The notes below the pieces were generated by a model. The model made no database searches. It was not told the DNA's origin and worked only from the letters and a program-made list of their open reading frames with translations. Below, one piece after another: positions 42,076 through 52,905 of a DNA stretch of 64,000 bases (positions within the stretch are counted from its first letter, which is position 1; every line of letters begins with the position of its first letter). Location of the stretch: positions 903,634 to 967,633 of the forward strand of contig CAJNDS010002524.1 in NCBI GenBank assembly GCA_905221605.1, given 5' to 3'. A program made the position numbers and the translations under genes. Source of the DNA: Symbiodinium natans (lineage: Eukaryota; Sar; Dinophyceae; Suessiales; Symbiodiniaceae).

Positions 42076-43076
42076 GCAAACTGCATCTTTCATGGGTTCC
42101 CCTACAACCCCCCTCTATACTAGCCCCCCTAGGGTTTAGGGTTTAGGGTTTGGGGTTTGGGGTTTGGGGTTCCCCCCCGAAAAATTCCCACCTGAAATCA
42201 CCTCAATTAAGCTTAATGATCTCGAAACCCTAAACCCTAAACCCTAAACCATAAACCATAGCCCCTAAACCCTAAGCCTTAACCATGTGGGGAAACCTAG
42301 GGGGGTAGTAGGGGAATCCATGCAGCGTGCTGTCGTCCCTTCAAAAGGCCTAAATCCTAAACACCAAGCCCTGGAGAACCTAAACCCGACACTAGGGTTT
42401 AGGGGATGAGGGTTCAGGGTTTAGGGTTCAGGGTTGGGGGTTGGGGGTTTGGGGTTGACTTGTGGCTGATTAGGGTTCACGGGTCACAGCGTGATAAGTT
42501 CCCTTGCGAGCGGGGTCTACGCGGAGGGCTTCATAGCTTTGAGCCCACCGATTCCCTGAACACCTTAGACCCTAGGCCCTAAACCCTAATTATCAGGTTG
42601 GAACCATGGGCCCTTAGTAATTATGGTCCCTTACCCTTGTTTAAACGGGATTTAAAGAGATCCGAAGTATGGGCCCTTATTACGTATAGTGTACATAAGG
42701 GTTATATAACAGGGGACCTAAATTGAGGGCCCACACTTCAGATCCCCTACTAATACTATGCAGTTGGGCTTTTGGGTTTCCAGGCATGGAGATGGAGGTG
42801 AGGGAGGGGTTTCGGGGTTTAGGGTTTAGGGTGCAGGGTTATGGTTCAAAAAGGCCGGACAGCAAGCGCAGTGCCATTGCCAAGCTGAGATCCCAAAACT
42901 TGCAAACCCAAACCCCTAAACTCAACCCCTTCCAACACCCTAAACCCTTAAAGAAGGTCCCTAAACCATAAACCCTGAACCCTGAACCCTGAACCCTGAA
43001 CCCCACAAACCCAACAAACCCCCACAAAACCCCCCGAAACCCTGCAAAGCTCGTCAAAACCTTCAGATCTCCGCAG
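42076..43076. other. Probable intronic sequence with H3 element
   Basis: It contains mixed short tracts, a long hairpin pair around 42107/42297 (CCCCTCTATACTAGCCCCCC and AGGGGGGTAGTAGGGG), and H3 copy 2 at 42595-42735. No exon supported. Confidence 0.5.
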
Positions 43077-43122
43077 GTCCAGCGCTCGAGTCAAGAGGCT
43101 GAGGTCGCTCGTCGCTGGGAGG
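43077..43122 (+). CDS. Candidate coiled-coil exon
   Basis: It is bounded by TCCGCAG and G|GTTTAG and reads VQRSSQEAEVARRWE. Entry phase 0, exit phase 1. The donor GT is the first unit of a TTTAGGG tract. Confidence 0.5.
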
Positions 43123-44680
43123 GTTTAGGGTTTGGGGTTTAGGGTTTAGGGTTTAAGGTTTGGGGTTTAGGGTTCAGGGTTAGGGTTTAGGGTTTGGGGT
43201 TTAGGGTTTGGGGTTTGGGGTTTGGGGTTTTGGCAGCTGGTGGTGTTGAATTTTTTTGGAGCAAAGCCACATGCGCTTAAGCCCCTCTAAACTCTAACAC
43301 GCCCTGACTGGGGAACGCTTGGGGCGTCGGCTCCCATTCTCAGTCTCTAAGCGCCTATGAAGCAAAGGAACGGCAGGCTTTTTCTTGTGGGGGGGACCTC
43401 CCTAAACCCTAAACCCTAAACCCTAAACCCTAAACCCTAAACGGACCAAAAAACCCTCGTTCGACCCCGAGGTTCTACTTGGAGGTTCATGGGTGTTTAT
43501 AACCCCGTGTAGGGTTTAGGGTTTAGGGTTTAGGGTTTAGGGTTTAGGGTTTGGGGTTTGGGGTTTAGGGTTTAGGGGTACGTATTCCTAGGTTCCCTCT
43601 TGGGTCTAGAGTAAGTGTGCCCTAGGAAGCCTGGGCATCGAAACCTGCAGGGCGTAGGGTCTAGGGTTTGTAGCCCTTGTTGCTTTAGGCTTTAGGGTTT
43701 AGGGTTTAGGGTTTAGGGTTTGGGGTTTAGGGTTTGGGGTTTCTGTCCCTATACTCTGTAAGGCCCTAAACCCCAAATCCAAAAATAGCCCTGGGTGAAC
43801 TAAACCCCAACACCACTTAAAGCCCCTAAGCCCTATGATGCCGAAAGCCTCGAAAGCCCTCGGCCCCTCCGCAAAGCATACCTATTTTTTGGTAGCCTAG
43901 TGGAACCCTTTTGCCTTTAGTAAGCCCTTATACCCCCTTTTTGAGGTTTAGTTCCCTCATAAAACACATTAAACCAAAAGTGGCGCCCTTCTTATTTCTT
44001 GTTCATCTTGGGTCGATGCTGGGGTCCCAGTTCCCAAAATGGTTGCTAGACCCTGAACCCTAAACCCTACACCCTTAACCCTAAACCCTAAACCCTAAAT
44101 CCCAGCCCAAACCCCGCAAACAAAACGAAGGTGGCAAAGCTTCACTCGAGACGCTTTGAAGGTCTGCGGCCTACCTCTTGTGGGTTAGGGTTTAGGGTTC
44201 AGGGCTCAGGGCTCAGGGCTGTTGGGGTGTGAGAGGGTTTGGGGCCTTCTGTTTGGAGGGCTCAGTGCAAGCTAGTAGTTACGAACAAGTGGTCATCGGT
44301 AGTACAACTGAAGATTTAGGTTTTTACTTACGCCTGCAGGGTGACCGAATGTGGAGGGAAACCCTAAAAGCTGATAAGCCCTAAACCTCAAGAAAACGCC
44401 GAACGCCTGGCAACATACCCCCGCACCTTCTAAACCCTCCACACTATAAACCCTCCACCCGAACCCTAGTTAAGGCCTCAACCCCAAATCCCAATGTTTG
44501 AGGCCTGCAAGGTCGTCACAGTTCCAGGGCTCTCTACGGTGCTAGCATCATGCCATCCAAGATTCAGTGGCTCCTCTCCCATACAGTAGTATATACGAGT
44601 CGGCAAGATGTTGCCGTGCTAGGTGAGTATGCGTAGTTCTGTAGTTCCTTGTACGAATTGCTGAGTGTACATGTGTGTAG
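43123..44680. other. Probable intronic sequence
   Basis: TTTAGGG/TTTGGGG tract (43123-43240), CCCTAAA (43402-43442), an H1 left arm (43475) cut by a TTTAGGG tract, TTTAGGG (43690-43745), an H5 relic (43902-44045), CCCTAAA (44045-44100). A possible exon at about 44135-44175 (VAKLHSRRFEGLRPTS) lacks clear borders. Confidence 0.5.
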
Positions 44681-44800
44681 GAGGCCCTGTTTGGGGATAC
44701 AAGCAAGGTTATCGAAGCCACCTTGAACACTCGGAGCCTACCTCGAAAAGCCCTGGCAGTTGAAATGTCGGACCTTCGCCTGGAGCTCAAGCATCTCAAG
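44681..44800 (+). CDS. Coiled-coil exon, 40 codons
   Basis: After TGTGTGTAG it reads EALFGDTSKVIEATLNTRSL, then PRKALAVEMSDLRLELKHLK, and ends AAG|GCGGGT (GC donor). Phases 0 and 0, matching the next exon. Clear heptad pattern in the second half. Unidentified coiled-coil protein. Confidence 0.65.
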
Positions 44801-44844
44801 GCGGGTCACCGCGCAGGGGGTGGGGATGAGGGTTCAGGGTTCAG

Positions 44845-45330
44845 GGTCTGAAGGGTTTAGGGTTTAGGGTTTAGGGTTTAGGGTTTAGGGTTTAGGGTTC
44901 AGGGTCTGAAGGGTTTAGGGATAGGTTCCTTCAGGACCCCCTTTTGAGGGTTTCTAGGGCTTAGGGCTGGTCCATACGGAGACTCAGGGGGGGTTTTGAG
45001 TTTTTCCCTTTCACGCACGGTCCCTCTTTAGAGGTACCTTAGAGTCTACCCAAAGGCTCCAATGTAGTTCCTTTTTGGGTTAGTTATAGGGGATTTTAGT
45101 ATGCTACCCCAAAAAGGTACTACATAGGAGCCTTTGGGTAGGCTTAGGGTTGAGGAAGGTCCCTTTACAGGTACCTTAGAGTCTAGGTTTAGGGTTGAGG
45201 GTGTAGGGCTAAGGGTTTAGGGTTTAGGGTTTAAGGTCTGGGGTTTAGGGTTTAGGGTTTAGGGTTTAGGGTTTAGGGTTTAGGGTTTAGGGCTTAGGGT
45301 TTAGGGTTTAGGGTTTCGGAAGTTTAGGGT
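44845..45330 (+). repeat. TTTAGGG tracts around an H-type inverted segment
   Basis: Tracts at 44858-44900 and 45185-45315 bracket a segment with GTACCTTAGAGTCTACCCAA, AGGCTCCAATGTAGTTCC and the inverse GGTACTACATAGGAGCCTTT. The GTACCTTAGAGTCTA block occurs twice (45041, 45170). Confidence 0.7.
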
Positions 45331-45383
45331 TTGGGGTTTGGGGTTCCGGGTCTGTCTCTGGCTTCCGGGTCTGTCTCTGGCAG

Positions 45384-45440
45384 CTCAAGGCCGTCATGCA
45401 AGACGCGGGCCGGCAGAAGGAGGTGCCCAGCTGCAATCTG
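45384..45440 (+). CDS. Coiled-coil exon, 19 codons
   Basis: It follows TCTGTCTCTGGCAG and reads LKAVMQDAGRQKEVPSCNL, then a GT donor. Phases 0 and 0, so it joins 44681-44800 without a frame change. GGGTCTGTCTCTGGC is tandemly duplicated just upstream (45349, 45367). Confidence 0.6.
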
Positions 45441-45446
45441 GTCATC

Positions 45447-45610
45447 CTAAACCCTAAACCCTAAACCCTAAACCCTAAACCCTAAACCCTAAACCCTAAA
45501 CCCTAAACCCTAAACCCTAAACCCTAGACCCTAGACCCTAGACCCTAGACCCTAGACCCTAAGCCCTAAACCCTAAACCCTAAACCCTAACCCTAAACCC
45601 TAAACCCCAA
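45447..45610 (-). repeat. CCCTAAA tract, about 22 units, with CCCTAGA block
   Basis: Pure CCCTAAA flanks a homogeneous block of about six CCCTAGA units (45524-45560), again a locally amplified variant. Confidence 0.95.
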
Positions 45611-45902
45611 ATCAGAGGGGCCGCCTTGTAATCAAGACCCCAAAAGGGACCACAGTTTTGAGAAGTGACGATAAAAAACAGCCCTATAAGATCCGAAAAT
45701 TCCCGCCAAAAAGCCCGAAAAGTCTCTTAAGCAAAAGCCTCAAGGCCCCACGCAAGGTGTGTAGCACTTGAGACCCTAAGCTCAAAAAGACAAGCAAGCA
45801 CAAGACTGCAGGGTTTAGGGTTGAGGGTTGAGGGTTGAGGGTTTAGGGTTTAGGGTTTAGGGTAGACTCCCAAGAACCTGAGCCTTCCGCCCGAAAGGAT
45901 GC

Positions 45903-46195
45903 CCCTTTAGGGACCAAACGAACCCTAAAGTTGAGTTTATAGGGTTTTGGGTGTAGGGTGTTGGGTTTTGGCTTTTGGGTTTCGGGGTCATCTACACTAG
46001 ACACGATGATAATTCCTATTGAGGTTTAGGGTGTAGGGTTTTGGGTTTTGGGTTTAGGGGTCATATACCCTAGACACGATGATAATTCCTATTGAGGTCT
46101 ATGAACCATGAAGCCTCTTTGGGGGTTTAGGGTTTAGGGTTTAGGGTTTAGGGTTTAGGGTTTAGGGTTTAGGGTTTCACGTGGCTCCCCCAAAA
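45903..46195. mobile_element. H4 element with internal duplication and nested tract
   Basis: The left arm is AGGGACCAAACGAACCCTAA and the right end CACGTGGCTCCCCC. CTAGACACGATGATAATTCC occurs twice (46000, 46074). TTTAGGG units (46128-46176) interrupt the right half. Confidence 0.6.
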
Positions 46196-46225
46196 TGGTT
46201 CGAACCCTGCGTGCGCAAATGCTAG

Positions 46226-46257
46226 GAAGCGGAGAGGCCCCTTGGCTGCGATGGGAG
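46226..46257 (+). CDS. Candidate 32-nt microexon
   Basis: It lies between GCTAG and AG|GTTTTG. It reads EAERPLGCDG and converts phase 0 to phase 2, which fits the preceding exon (45440) and the following one (46639). Alternatives in the region exist. Confidence 0.3.
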
Positions 46258-46449
46258 GTTTTGCAGGAATTCCTAAGAACCGAATATTTAGGGTTTAGGG
46301 TTTAGGGTTTAGGGTTTAGGGTTTAGGGTTTAGGGTTTAGGGTTTAGGGTTTAGGGTCGAAACTCTCACCAGGGTTTCGAGGCTTTCAGGGTGTAGCCCC
46401 AATAGATGGGTCGATTTTGCTGAGCTTGTTGGGGGGGCGGGCGGGGTAG

Positions 46450-46524
46450 GACTGGCTCGCGTCGCTTCGCGCCGCGGAAACGACCTTCCCCCACCCTGCT
46501 TGTGCCCTACGGAGGCTCTTTGCC
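46450..46524 (+). CDS. Candidate exon
   Basis: It is bounded by GGGGTAG and GTAGGT. In phase 0 it reads DWLASLRAAETTFPHPACAL then RRLFA; in phase 2 a Pro/Arg-rich sequence. Both keep the local phase chain. Confidence 0.4.
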
Positions 46525-46638
46525 GTAGGTTTCCCGGTTTTTGCTCGGCCCCTTAACCCTAAACCCTAAAACCTAAACCCTAAACCCTAAACCCTAAACC
46601 CTGGCTGTTTGGGGTTTAGGGTTTCATGCTGCATTCAG

Positions 46639-46726
46639 GATCCAGCGAGAGCTCTTGCGGAAAGTCCGCGAGATTGAGGGCCGCCCCTCGTCAGAGACCG
46701 GTGTGCTTCACAAGCGATTTTGCAAG
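46639..46726 (+). CDS. Coiled-coil exon, 29 codons
   Basis: It follows CTGCATTCAG and ends AAG|GTTTGC. It reads IQRELLRKVREIEGRPSSET then GVLHKRFCK. Entry phase 2, exit phase 0. Probably the same gene as 44681-45440. Confidence 0.6.
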
Positions 46727-46736
46727 GTTTGCAGGA

Positions 46737-46858
46737 TACCCTAAACCCTAAACCCTAAACCCTAAACCCTAAACCCTAAACCCTAAACCCTAAACCCTAA
46801 ACCCTAAACCCTAAACCCTAAACCCTAAACCCTAAACCCTAAACCCTAAACCCTAAAC
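46737..46858 (-). repeat. CCCTAAA tract, about 17 units, near a donor
   Basis: Pure heptamers starting ten bases after the splice donor of the preceding exon. Confidence 0.95.
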
Positions 46859-47844
46859 CTGAACCCGGTTCTCCTCGCTCTTGTTTCCCCGGAGATTTGC
46901 ATCCTAAACCTTGAGTTGGGCCCGACCTTCCGCTACAAATGGGGTCCTTCAGGGCTTAGGGTTTAGGGTTTAGGGTTTAGGGTTTAGGGTTTAGGGTTTA
47001 GGGTTTAGGGTTTAGGGTTTAGGGGGAACCTTCAAGAAACTTTTGGGAGCCTTAGGGAGTAGTGGGGAGTATTAGGGAACCTTGGGCTACATACCTCTTT
47101 GAACCCCACCTCCCAGGAGTTAGGAGTTGACAGCTCTCTCTGCAAGCTGCGAGTCCTTTGAATCCACGGTGGACCCGAAGCCCCATAAACCCTGTACATC
47201 CTGCAAAACTATACAAACCTGTAAAAATCTCACAAGCCCCATATATCAAAACCCTAGAAGCATTTTTTAACTTTAAAACTTCTATGAGCCTTAAAAACTC
47301 TATATAACATAGGCGCCCGAAACCCCACATCAACCCCATATAAAACCCTATAAGCCCTGCGTTTGTAAAATCCTACAAGCCTTAAAGCCCCTACAAGCCC
47401 CAGCCTCGACCAGACGGTTAGGGTTTAGGGTTTAGGGTTTCGGGTTTAGGGTTTAGGGTTTAGGGTTCTGGACCCCAGGGCCCTCAACTTTAGCCTTTAG
47501 GTCTGTTGAGCGAGGGTTTAACTATAGGGTTTCGGATGTCTTGGGCTTAGGGTCCCGGGTTTCGGGTTTCGGGTTTAGGGTTTAGGGTTTAGGGTTTAGG
47601 GTTTAGGGTTTAGGGTTTAGGGTTTAGGGTTTAGGGCCATGTCGAGTCCCGCCGAGGCACTTCAAGAGGATTCTGTCGCTTCAGTTTAGTGGCGCTCTTG
47701 CATTGCGACCTGCGTGGGGGTAGGGCACATGGCCCAGACTTTAAAGCCAAGTCCCCTATGAACCATACACCCCGAATCCTAAACCCGAAACGCCTAAACT
47801 CAACCTTAAACCCTAAACTCTAAGCCCTAAACCTTGCTTCTCAG
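46859..47844. other. Probable intronic or intergenic sequence
   Basis: TTTAGGG tracts at 46958-47022, 47419-47470 and 47569-47635. MSSPAEALQEDSVAS at 47639-47685 with a GT donor could be a start exon, at low confidence. Confidence 0.45.
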
Positions 47845-47883
47845 GCGGCAATCTTCACATCGATTTGCAACGCGGAAGCCCCA
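47845..47883 (+). CDS. Candidate exon
   Basis: It is bounded by TTGCTTCTCAG and a GA donor and reads AAIFTSICNAEAP. Good acceptor; short. Confidence 0.35.
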
Positions 47884-48384
47884 GATCTTTTTTAGGGGGA
47901 GAGGAGACTGCTGGTCTTGGAGACTTGCCAAGGCTGTAGTTCCTTTTGCTTCGGGTTTATGGGGTTTTATTGGATTTTGGGGTCTAGTGTTTCGGGTTTA
48001 GGGTTTATAGCGGGTAGGGCATGGATGGCTTATTAGCAGAATTCGGAGACATGCCGAAGAAGGGGATACATTTGGGCTCGTTGTGCATACACCCTGAACC
48101 CCAAGCCCTGGAGCCTACACCCGCGCTGCTTTTGCATAGTGCGCGATGCATAAAAGCAAGAGTGTCAATTGAAGGTGGTTCCAAGGTTGCGAGTTTGGCG
48201 AAGTGCCTAAGTTTGTCAGTTGAACGTGTCTCAACACGAGGGTGCCCCCCCCCCCCCCCCAGAATGCTTATGCCCTTGTTTAGGTTCTTGCATAAACCCT
48301 GTTAAGCCACCGCATATACCCAATTAAGCCAAATAGAGCCCTAAAGCCTAAACCTTAAACGGATTTGTCTTAGGTTACAAAAAG

Positions 48385-48441
48385 GATGTTTCTTCCACGT
48401 GCACCGACATCGGAATTTTCCTGACCTGGCCGATGGCTGAG
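48385..48441 (+). CDS. Candidate exon
   Basis: It reads DVSSTCTDIGIFLTWPMAE between AAAAAG and a GC donor. Phases 0 and 0. Confidence 0.35.
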
Positions 48442-48527
48442 GCTTTAGGATTTAGGGTTTTGGGGTTTAGGGTTTGGGGTTTAGGGTTTGGGTTTAGGGT
48501 TTAAGGTTTTAGGTTTAGAATCTCGAG

Positions 48528-48565
48528 AAGCCTCCGTAGCCAAATGGCTGGCCAACGCGGCTCAG
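48528..48565 (+). CDS. Candidate exon
   Basis: It reads ASVAKWLANAAQ between CTCGAG and CAG|GTGGTG. CCGTAGCCA inside it resembles the start of the spliced leader, probably by chance. 48566-49183 has no supportable exon. Confidence 0.4.
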
Positions 48566-49087
48566 GTGGTGTCGCCGAGGTGTGCAAGGGGAGCCTCAGC
48601 AGCAACTGTGTGCCACCACATATTTTGTTGCGCCCAACAGTGTAGACCCTAAATTCTAGACAATACCCTATATACTGCACCCTGTGCAGACCCTAAACCC
48701 TGTTGGGTTTAGGGTTTAGGGTTCAGGATCCAGGGTTGAGGGTTGACACTTCCTAGTTGCCACCCGATTCTGCTTCAGTATTTTCTGGAGATTTGCCCTT
48801 CGCGAAACTGGATGCGCATCCTCGTATCTCAGGGGGCGGTACCATAGTAAATCGAGTATACAGTCAGAAGCGTTGTAGGTGTGTAGGGAACCTTTTGGGA
48901 AAGGCTAGCCTTTTTTGGCTCAGGGTACTCTGCAACTATTGAAGTTGCCACCTGATGTTGACACGAAGAACTTGAGTGAGTTTCATGGGTGATGAGAAAG
49001 ACATACAGCAATCCTGATTCCATGGGTACATCAACGGCTGGCAAATTCCAGGACAATCCTCCTCAACCCTAAACCCTAAACCCTAAA

Positions 49088-49163
49088 CCCTGAACCCTGA
49101 ACCCTGAACCCTGAACCCTGAACCCTGAACCCTGAACCCTAAACCCTAAACCCTAAACCCTAA
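49088..49163 (-). repeat. CCCTGAA block inside a CCCTAAA tract
   Basis: Seven CCCTGAA units between pure CCCTAAA units, a homogenised variant block. Confidence 0.9.
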
Positions 49164-49183
49164 TCCTGCTTGCACATGGCCAG

Positions 49184-49245
49184 GTTCGACTTCAAGGCCA
49201 AGAAGTCTGACGACACGTATGTCAAGTTGGCGGATGCTGCTGCAG
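49184..49245 (+). CDS. Candidate exon
   Basis: It follows CATGGCCAG and ends GCAG|GTGACG. It reads FDFKAKKSDDTYVKLADAAA. Entry phase 2, exit phase 1. Confidence 0.5.
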
Positions 49246-49254
49246 GTGACGTTT

Positions 49255-49695
49255 AGGGTTAGGGTTTAGGGTTTAGGGTTTAGGGTTTAGGGTTCAGGGT
49301 GTACGGTTTAGGGTTTAGGGCTTGGGGTTTAGGGTTTAGGTGCAGGTAGGATGCTGGGGCACCTGAAGTGGACCTCTTGACAGTTACGCATACTTATAAG
49401 TGGGGGTTAGGGGTTTCGGGGTTTAGGGTTTAGGGTTTAGGGTTTAGTGTTTAGGGCTAGTTGAAGGTTCATGGGTACTTAGAAGTAGGGTTAGAAGTGC
49501 CTGAGAAAAAAGTGCTATATGCATAGCTACCTCACTCATGCCCAGCCTCGAAGTCGAGGCTACACAGTCGCAGCAGCGTAACTGGGTTTTGGGTTTTGGG
49601 TTTAGGGTTTAGGGCTAGGGTTTAGGGCTTAGGGTTTTAGGGGTTTAGGGTTTAGGGCTGAGGGTTTAGGGCTTAGGGCTTAGGGTTTAGGGTTG
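49255..49695 (+). repeat. TTTAGGG tracts with an H1 arm between
   Basis: Tracts at 49255-49340, 49410-49460 and 49588-49695. An H1 left arm (AGTTGAAGGTTCATGGGTAC) at 49460 lacks a partner. Confidence 0.75.
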
Positions 49696-49929
49696 AGGGT
49701 TTACATGCCAACTCCAGAGTTGCGCCACCCGAATCCCAGCCCTCCTCCCCAACTGCCGCCAAGTTTCTATTCAGGGCACCAGGAAACCCCCTTGTGTGGG
49801 TAGTTGATGGTAGTTGCTGGTTCTAGGTCACTGGACACACTAGTGCGAGCTCAGCGAGCTCACGGGGAAAATGCGAGGTAGGTTCGCGAATTGAGCGTGG
49901 AAATTTGAGGTGCCCGCTTGGGAGTGTTG

Positions 49930-50545
49930 GGAGGCTCGCCCTGAAAGGCCCTCAGAGTAAACAGTTCAAAAAAAGCTGTGTTTTTGAACTTTCAGGGTCC
50001 GAAAATTCAACAAACAAAGGTTTTCGAACTTTCGCTTGTTTAGTGAGGCCAGGGGACTCGAGCCAACCACTGTTGGAGCCATAGGTTTCAAGGCAAGCCA
50101 GGTCCCCTTAAAAGTTCCAAAAACCCTTGTTTTTTGATCACCTCAGTTTGTGGGGGTCTGGAATGGTGACCCCTGAAATGGGGTTAGGACCATTTTAGAC
50201 CTTTCCCAGCTTACCCATTTCACGTCAACCCTGAACTGAAGGGTCTCACGACCTTTCCGTTGTGGTCTAGATAGAGAACTTAGAGAACCAAACCACAGCC
50301 AACACCGACAAGTCCATCACCAACAACGGGTCTGAAATGGGTTTTTCAAAATATACCCAGCTCCCAGGAAAAGCCACAGTTAGGGGTCCACAATGGGGCC
50401 CCAACCCCAGCCCCTCACAAACTGAGGGCGTGGTTTTTGAATTTTCGGGTGCTGAAAGTTCTAAAAACAGGGAGTTTTTGAACTTTTCCGTCTTGGGGCC
50501 TCCCAGCCAGGCAGGGGGATTGTGGGTTCGGTCTGGTTGGATGTG
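49930..50545. repeat. Imperfect inverted repeat of about 600 bp
   Basis: The left half has CAGTTCAAAAA, TTTTTGAACTTTCAGGG and TTGATCACCTCAGTTTGTGG. The right half has the inverses CCTCACAAACTGAGGGCGTG, GGTTTTTGAATTTTCGGG and GTTTTTGAACTTTTCCG. It has no telomere-like units. I see no coding sequence. Confidence 0.65.
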
Positions 50546-50737
50546 GCTGGTTCTGCAAGGTTTTGATTGCGGCTGCTGCGAGGTACTGTTTCCGCGAGGT
50601 AAGTGTTAGTTCCGCGAGGCATGCATGCTTAGTTTTGAAATCTGAATCAAAGAATTTGAGGTGCGAGGTAAGAATTATTAGAGTTTGCACAGTAGGTAAC
50701 CTTTGAGCCAGCATGTGAGAAGTTTCGGTTGGGACAG

Positions 50738-50835
50738 GTGCGAATACCATGACAGATCTGCTGCAACTGCACGAGCTTCTGAACGCTCCCATGGCGCCTC
50801 GGCTAGCGGCTAGCTACGGTGCGTTGGGGGCGTGA
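50738..50835 (+). CDS. Candidate 3'-terminal or single exon
   Basis: After GGGACAG it reads GANTMTDLLQLHELLNAPMA then PRLAASYGALGA and a TGA. The ATG at 50749 could also be a start. No family recognised. Confidence 0.4.
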
Positions 50836-51004
50836 CTCGCTGAACTTCATAAAATCTGCCCCATGGCCAATCGACTGCTAACCTTCGAGGGTTAAGGGCC
50901 CTGGAAGGGGTGCCCTAAACCCTCTCTAGCCCCCGAACCCTTTCCTTCCAGAGACCCAGTTCTGGTGCCGAAACCCTTAAGCCGAAATCCTAAACCCTAA
51001 ACCC

Positions 51005-51005
<1 letters not shown>

Positions 51006-51055
<50 letters not shown>
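51006..51055. repeat. Poly-C run of about 50
   Basis: It is the longest homopolymer here; exact length is prone to sequencing error. Confidence 0.9.
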
Positions 51056-51144
51056 TGGAAGGTGGTATTCAAGGTTCACAGGTCGGGCTCAAAAGGAGTT
51101 TCGGGTAGATGCGGCTACCAACCCTGCAGCCCTTCTTGGGACAG

Positions 51145-51192
51145 GTTACTGAGGCTGGAGTTTGTTCACCCTGATGATGCCCGTTTGAACAG
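51145..51192 (+). CDS. Candidate exon
   Basis: It follows TTGGGACAG and ends AACAG|GCGTTT (GC donor). It reads LLRLEFVHPDDARLN. Entry phase 2, exit phase 2. Confidence 0.5.
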
Positions 51193-51466
51193 GCGTTTAG
51201 GGTTTAGGGTTTAGGGTTTAGGGTTTAGGGTTTAGGGTTATTTCATCTCTCGCTATCTCCCTTTGTCTCTGTCCTTTGTCTCTCATCCTTCTAATTAAGA
51301 ATCCTTAAACCACTCAAACCCTAAGCAGATCCCGAAACCTTAAACCGACTTAAACCCGAAACCCTAAACCCTAGATCCAAAACCCTAAACCCTAAACCCT
51401 AAACCCTAAACCCTAAACCCTAAACCCTAAACCCTAAACCCTAACCTGTAACCTGTCTCCCTCAAG

Positions 51467-51523
51467 CTGAGCCAAGGTTGTGGAAGGCCTGGCTTGCTGC
51501 GCCGTGCCATTCTGGGATTCCAG
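51467..51523 (+). CDS. Candidate exon
   Basis: It follows TCTCCCTCAAG and ends CAG|GTTTAGG. It reads LSQGCGRPGLLRRAILGFQ. Phases 0 and 0. Confidence 0.5.
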
Positions 51524-51544
51524 GTTTAGGATTTCGGGTTTCGG

Positions 51545-52120
51545 GTTTCGCGTTTAGGGTTTAGGGTTTAGGGTTTAGGGTTTAGGGTTTAGGGTTTAGG
51601 GGGTTCCTTCACTTCTCGCTTGTAGTTCAGCCTTCTGTTGGGTCTCATGGTGGGTAGTCAGGGTTCGGGTGGGAGGGACTCCCGAATTCTAAACATAGGG
51701 TTTAGGGTTTAGGGTTTAGGGTTTAGGGTTTACGGTTAAGGGGTGCTGGCCGGACCGTATTATGCACGGTTGGTTTTTGTTTGAGAGGGCCGGGGGGGGG
51801 GGGGGAACGTTGGTAGAAGTTATAGAGAACTGCCTTGGGGATCAAATGAGCTCTTAAAGGGCTCATGGTTTACCTACCTGAATAGGAATTATTGTAGTAT
51901 AGAGCGTGGTTTAGGGCTTGGGGTTTGGGTTTGGGTTAAATTCATTGTAGGGTTCAGGGTGTAAACCTGAGAGAGTGTGGGGTTAAAGTTAAGGGTCTCA
52001 AGGTTTCGGGCTTTAGGGAATCTCAGAATTTTGGCTTAGGGTTTAGGGTTATGGTTTATGGGGTTGATCCTGTTGGGTGCTGAGTTCGGGGCCTGCCGCC
52101 CATGCTTTACAATCACAACT
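51545..52120. other. No gene seen; tracts and an H4-like arm
   Basis: TTTAGGG tracts at 51550-51605 and 51697-51732, a G run, an H4-like arm at about 51838 (GGGGATCAAATGAGC). Confidence 0.5.
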
Positions 52121-52123
52121 AGA

Positions 52124-52296
52124 ACCCTAAACCCTAAACCCTAAACCCTAAACCCTAAACCCTAAACCCTAAACCCTAAACCCTAAACCCTAAACCCTAA
52201 ACCCTAAACCCTAAACCCTAAACCCTAAACCCTAAACCCTAAACCCTAAACCCTAGACCCTAGACCCTAAACCCTAAACCCTAAACCCTAGACCCT
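52124..52296 (-). repeat. CCCTAAA tract, about 24 units
   Basis: One of the longest tracts in the window, with a few CCCTAGA units near its end. Confidence 0.95.
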
Positions 52297-52331
52297 GACT
52301 CCGACATGGGGGCAAGCCCTCAACGCTGCAG

Positions 52332-52393
52332 GCCATATCAATGGCCGCGATAGCGCGAAGCTGCAGACGCAGACCGACAGCCGCGCCAAACTG
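52332..52393 (+). CDS. Candidate exon
   Basis: It is bounded by AACGCTGCAG and CTG|GTGCGA and reads HINGRDSAKLQTQTDSRAKL. Entry phase 1, exit phase 0. The frame is open on both sides (WGQALNAAG before, VRSCRDE after), so it may be larger. Confidence 0.5.
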
Positions 52394-52427
52394 GTGCGAA
52401 GCTGCCGGGACGAACCCTAAGCCCAAC

Positions 52428-52481
52428 GGTTTAGGGTTTAGGGTTTAGGGTTTAGGGTTTAGGGTTTAGGGTTTAGGGTAC
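52428..52481 (+). repeat. TTTAGGG tract
   Basis: Seven units. It faces the CCCTAAA tract at 52585, about 100 bases away. Confidence 0.9.
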
Positions 52482-52585
52482 TCACACCCAGCCTCCCAGT
52501 GCACCCCACGTCCGAAGCCCTCACGGCCCCTGAGACCTGAGGCCCCAAACCCAAGAAGCCTTGAAACCCTCAAGATCCCGAAGCA

Positions 52586-52780
52586 AACCCTAAACCCTAA
52601 ACCCTAAACCCTAAACCCTAAACCCTAAACCCTAAACCCTAAACCCTAAACCCTAAACCCTAAACCCTAAACCCTAAACCCTAAACCCTACACCCTACAC
52701 CCTACACCCTAAACCCTAAACCCTAAACCCTAAACCCTAAACCCTAAAACCCTAAACCCTAAACCCTAAACCCTAAACCC
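52586..52780 (-). repeat. CCCTAAA tract, about 27 units
   Basis: It includes three CCCTACA units in a block. It ends exactly where an H2 element begins. Confidence 0.95.
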
Positions 52781-52905
52781 TCTCCCCTTATACTAACAGC
52801 TCCTTAATAGGGATTTTAGTTTCCCCCCCCCCCCCCCCCTATTATAATCCCTATGAAGGGCTGCTAGTAGAAGATTTCTAGCAGCTCCTGAATAGGGATT
52901 CTAGT
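52781..52905. mobile_element. H2 element plus a second H2 half
   Basis: The arms CCCCTTATACTAACAGCTCC and AAGGGCTGCTAGTAGAAG pair. A further CTAGCAGCTCCTGAATAGGG follows at 52877, the start of another copy. Confidence 0.65.

Noticed and set aside
48903..48922. GCTAGCCTTTTTTGGCTCAG as a second relic spliced leader
   Set aside because: Only part of the leader matches, with an inserted base, and no gene start follows; chance similarity is likely.
50415..50792. 125-codon antisense frame
   Set aside because: It overlaps the large inverted repeat and a more convincing + strand exon at 50738-50835.
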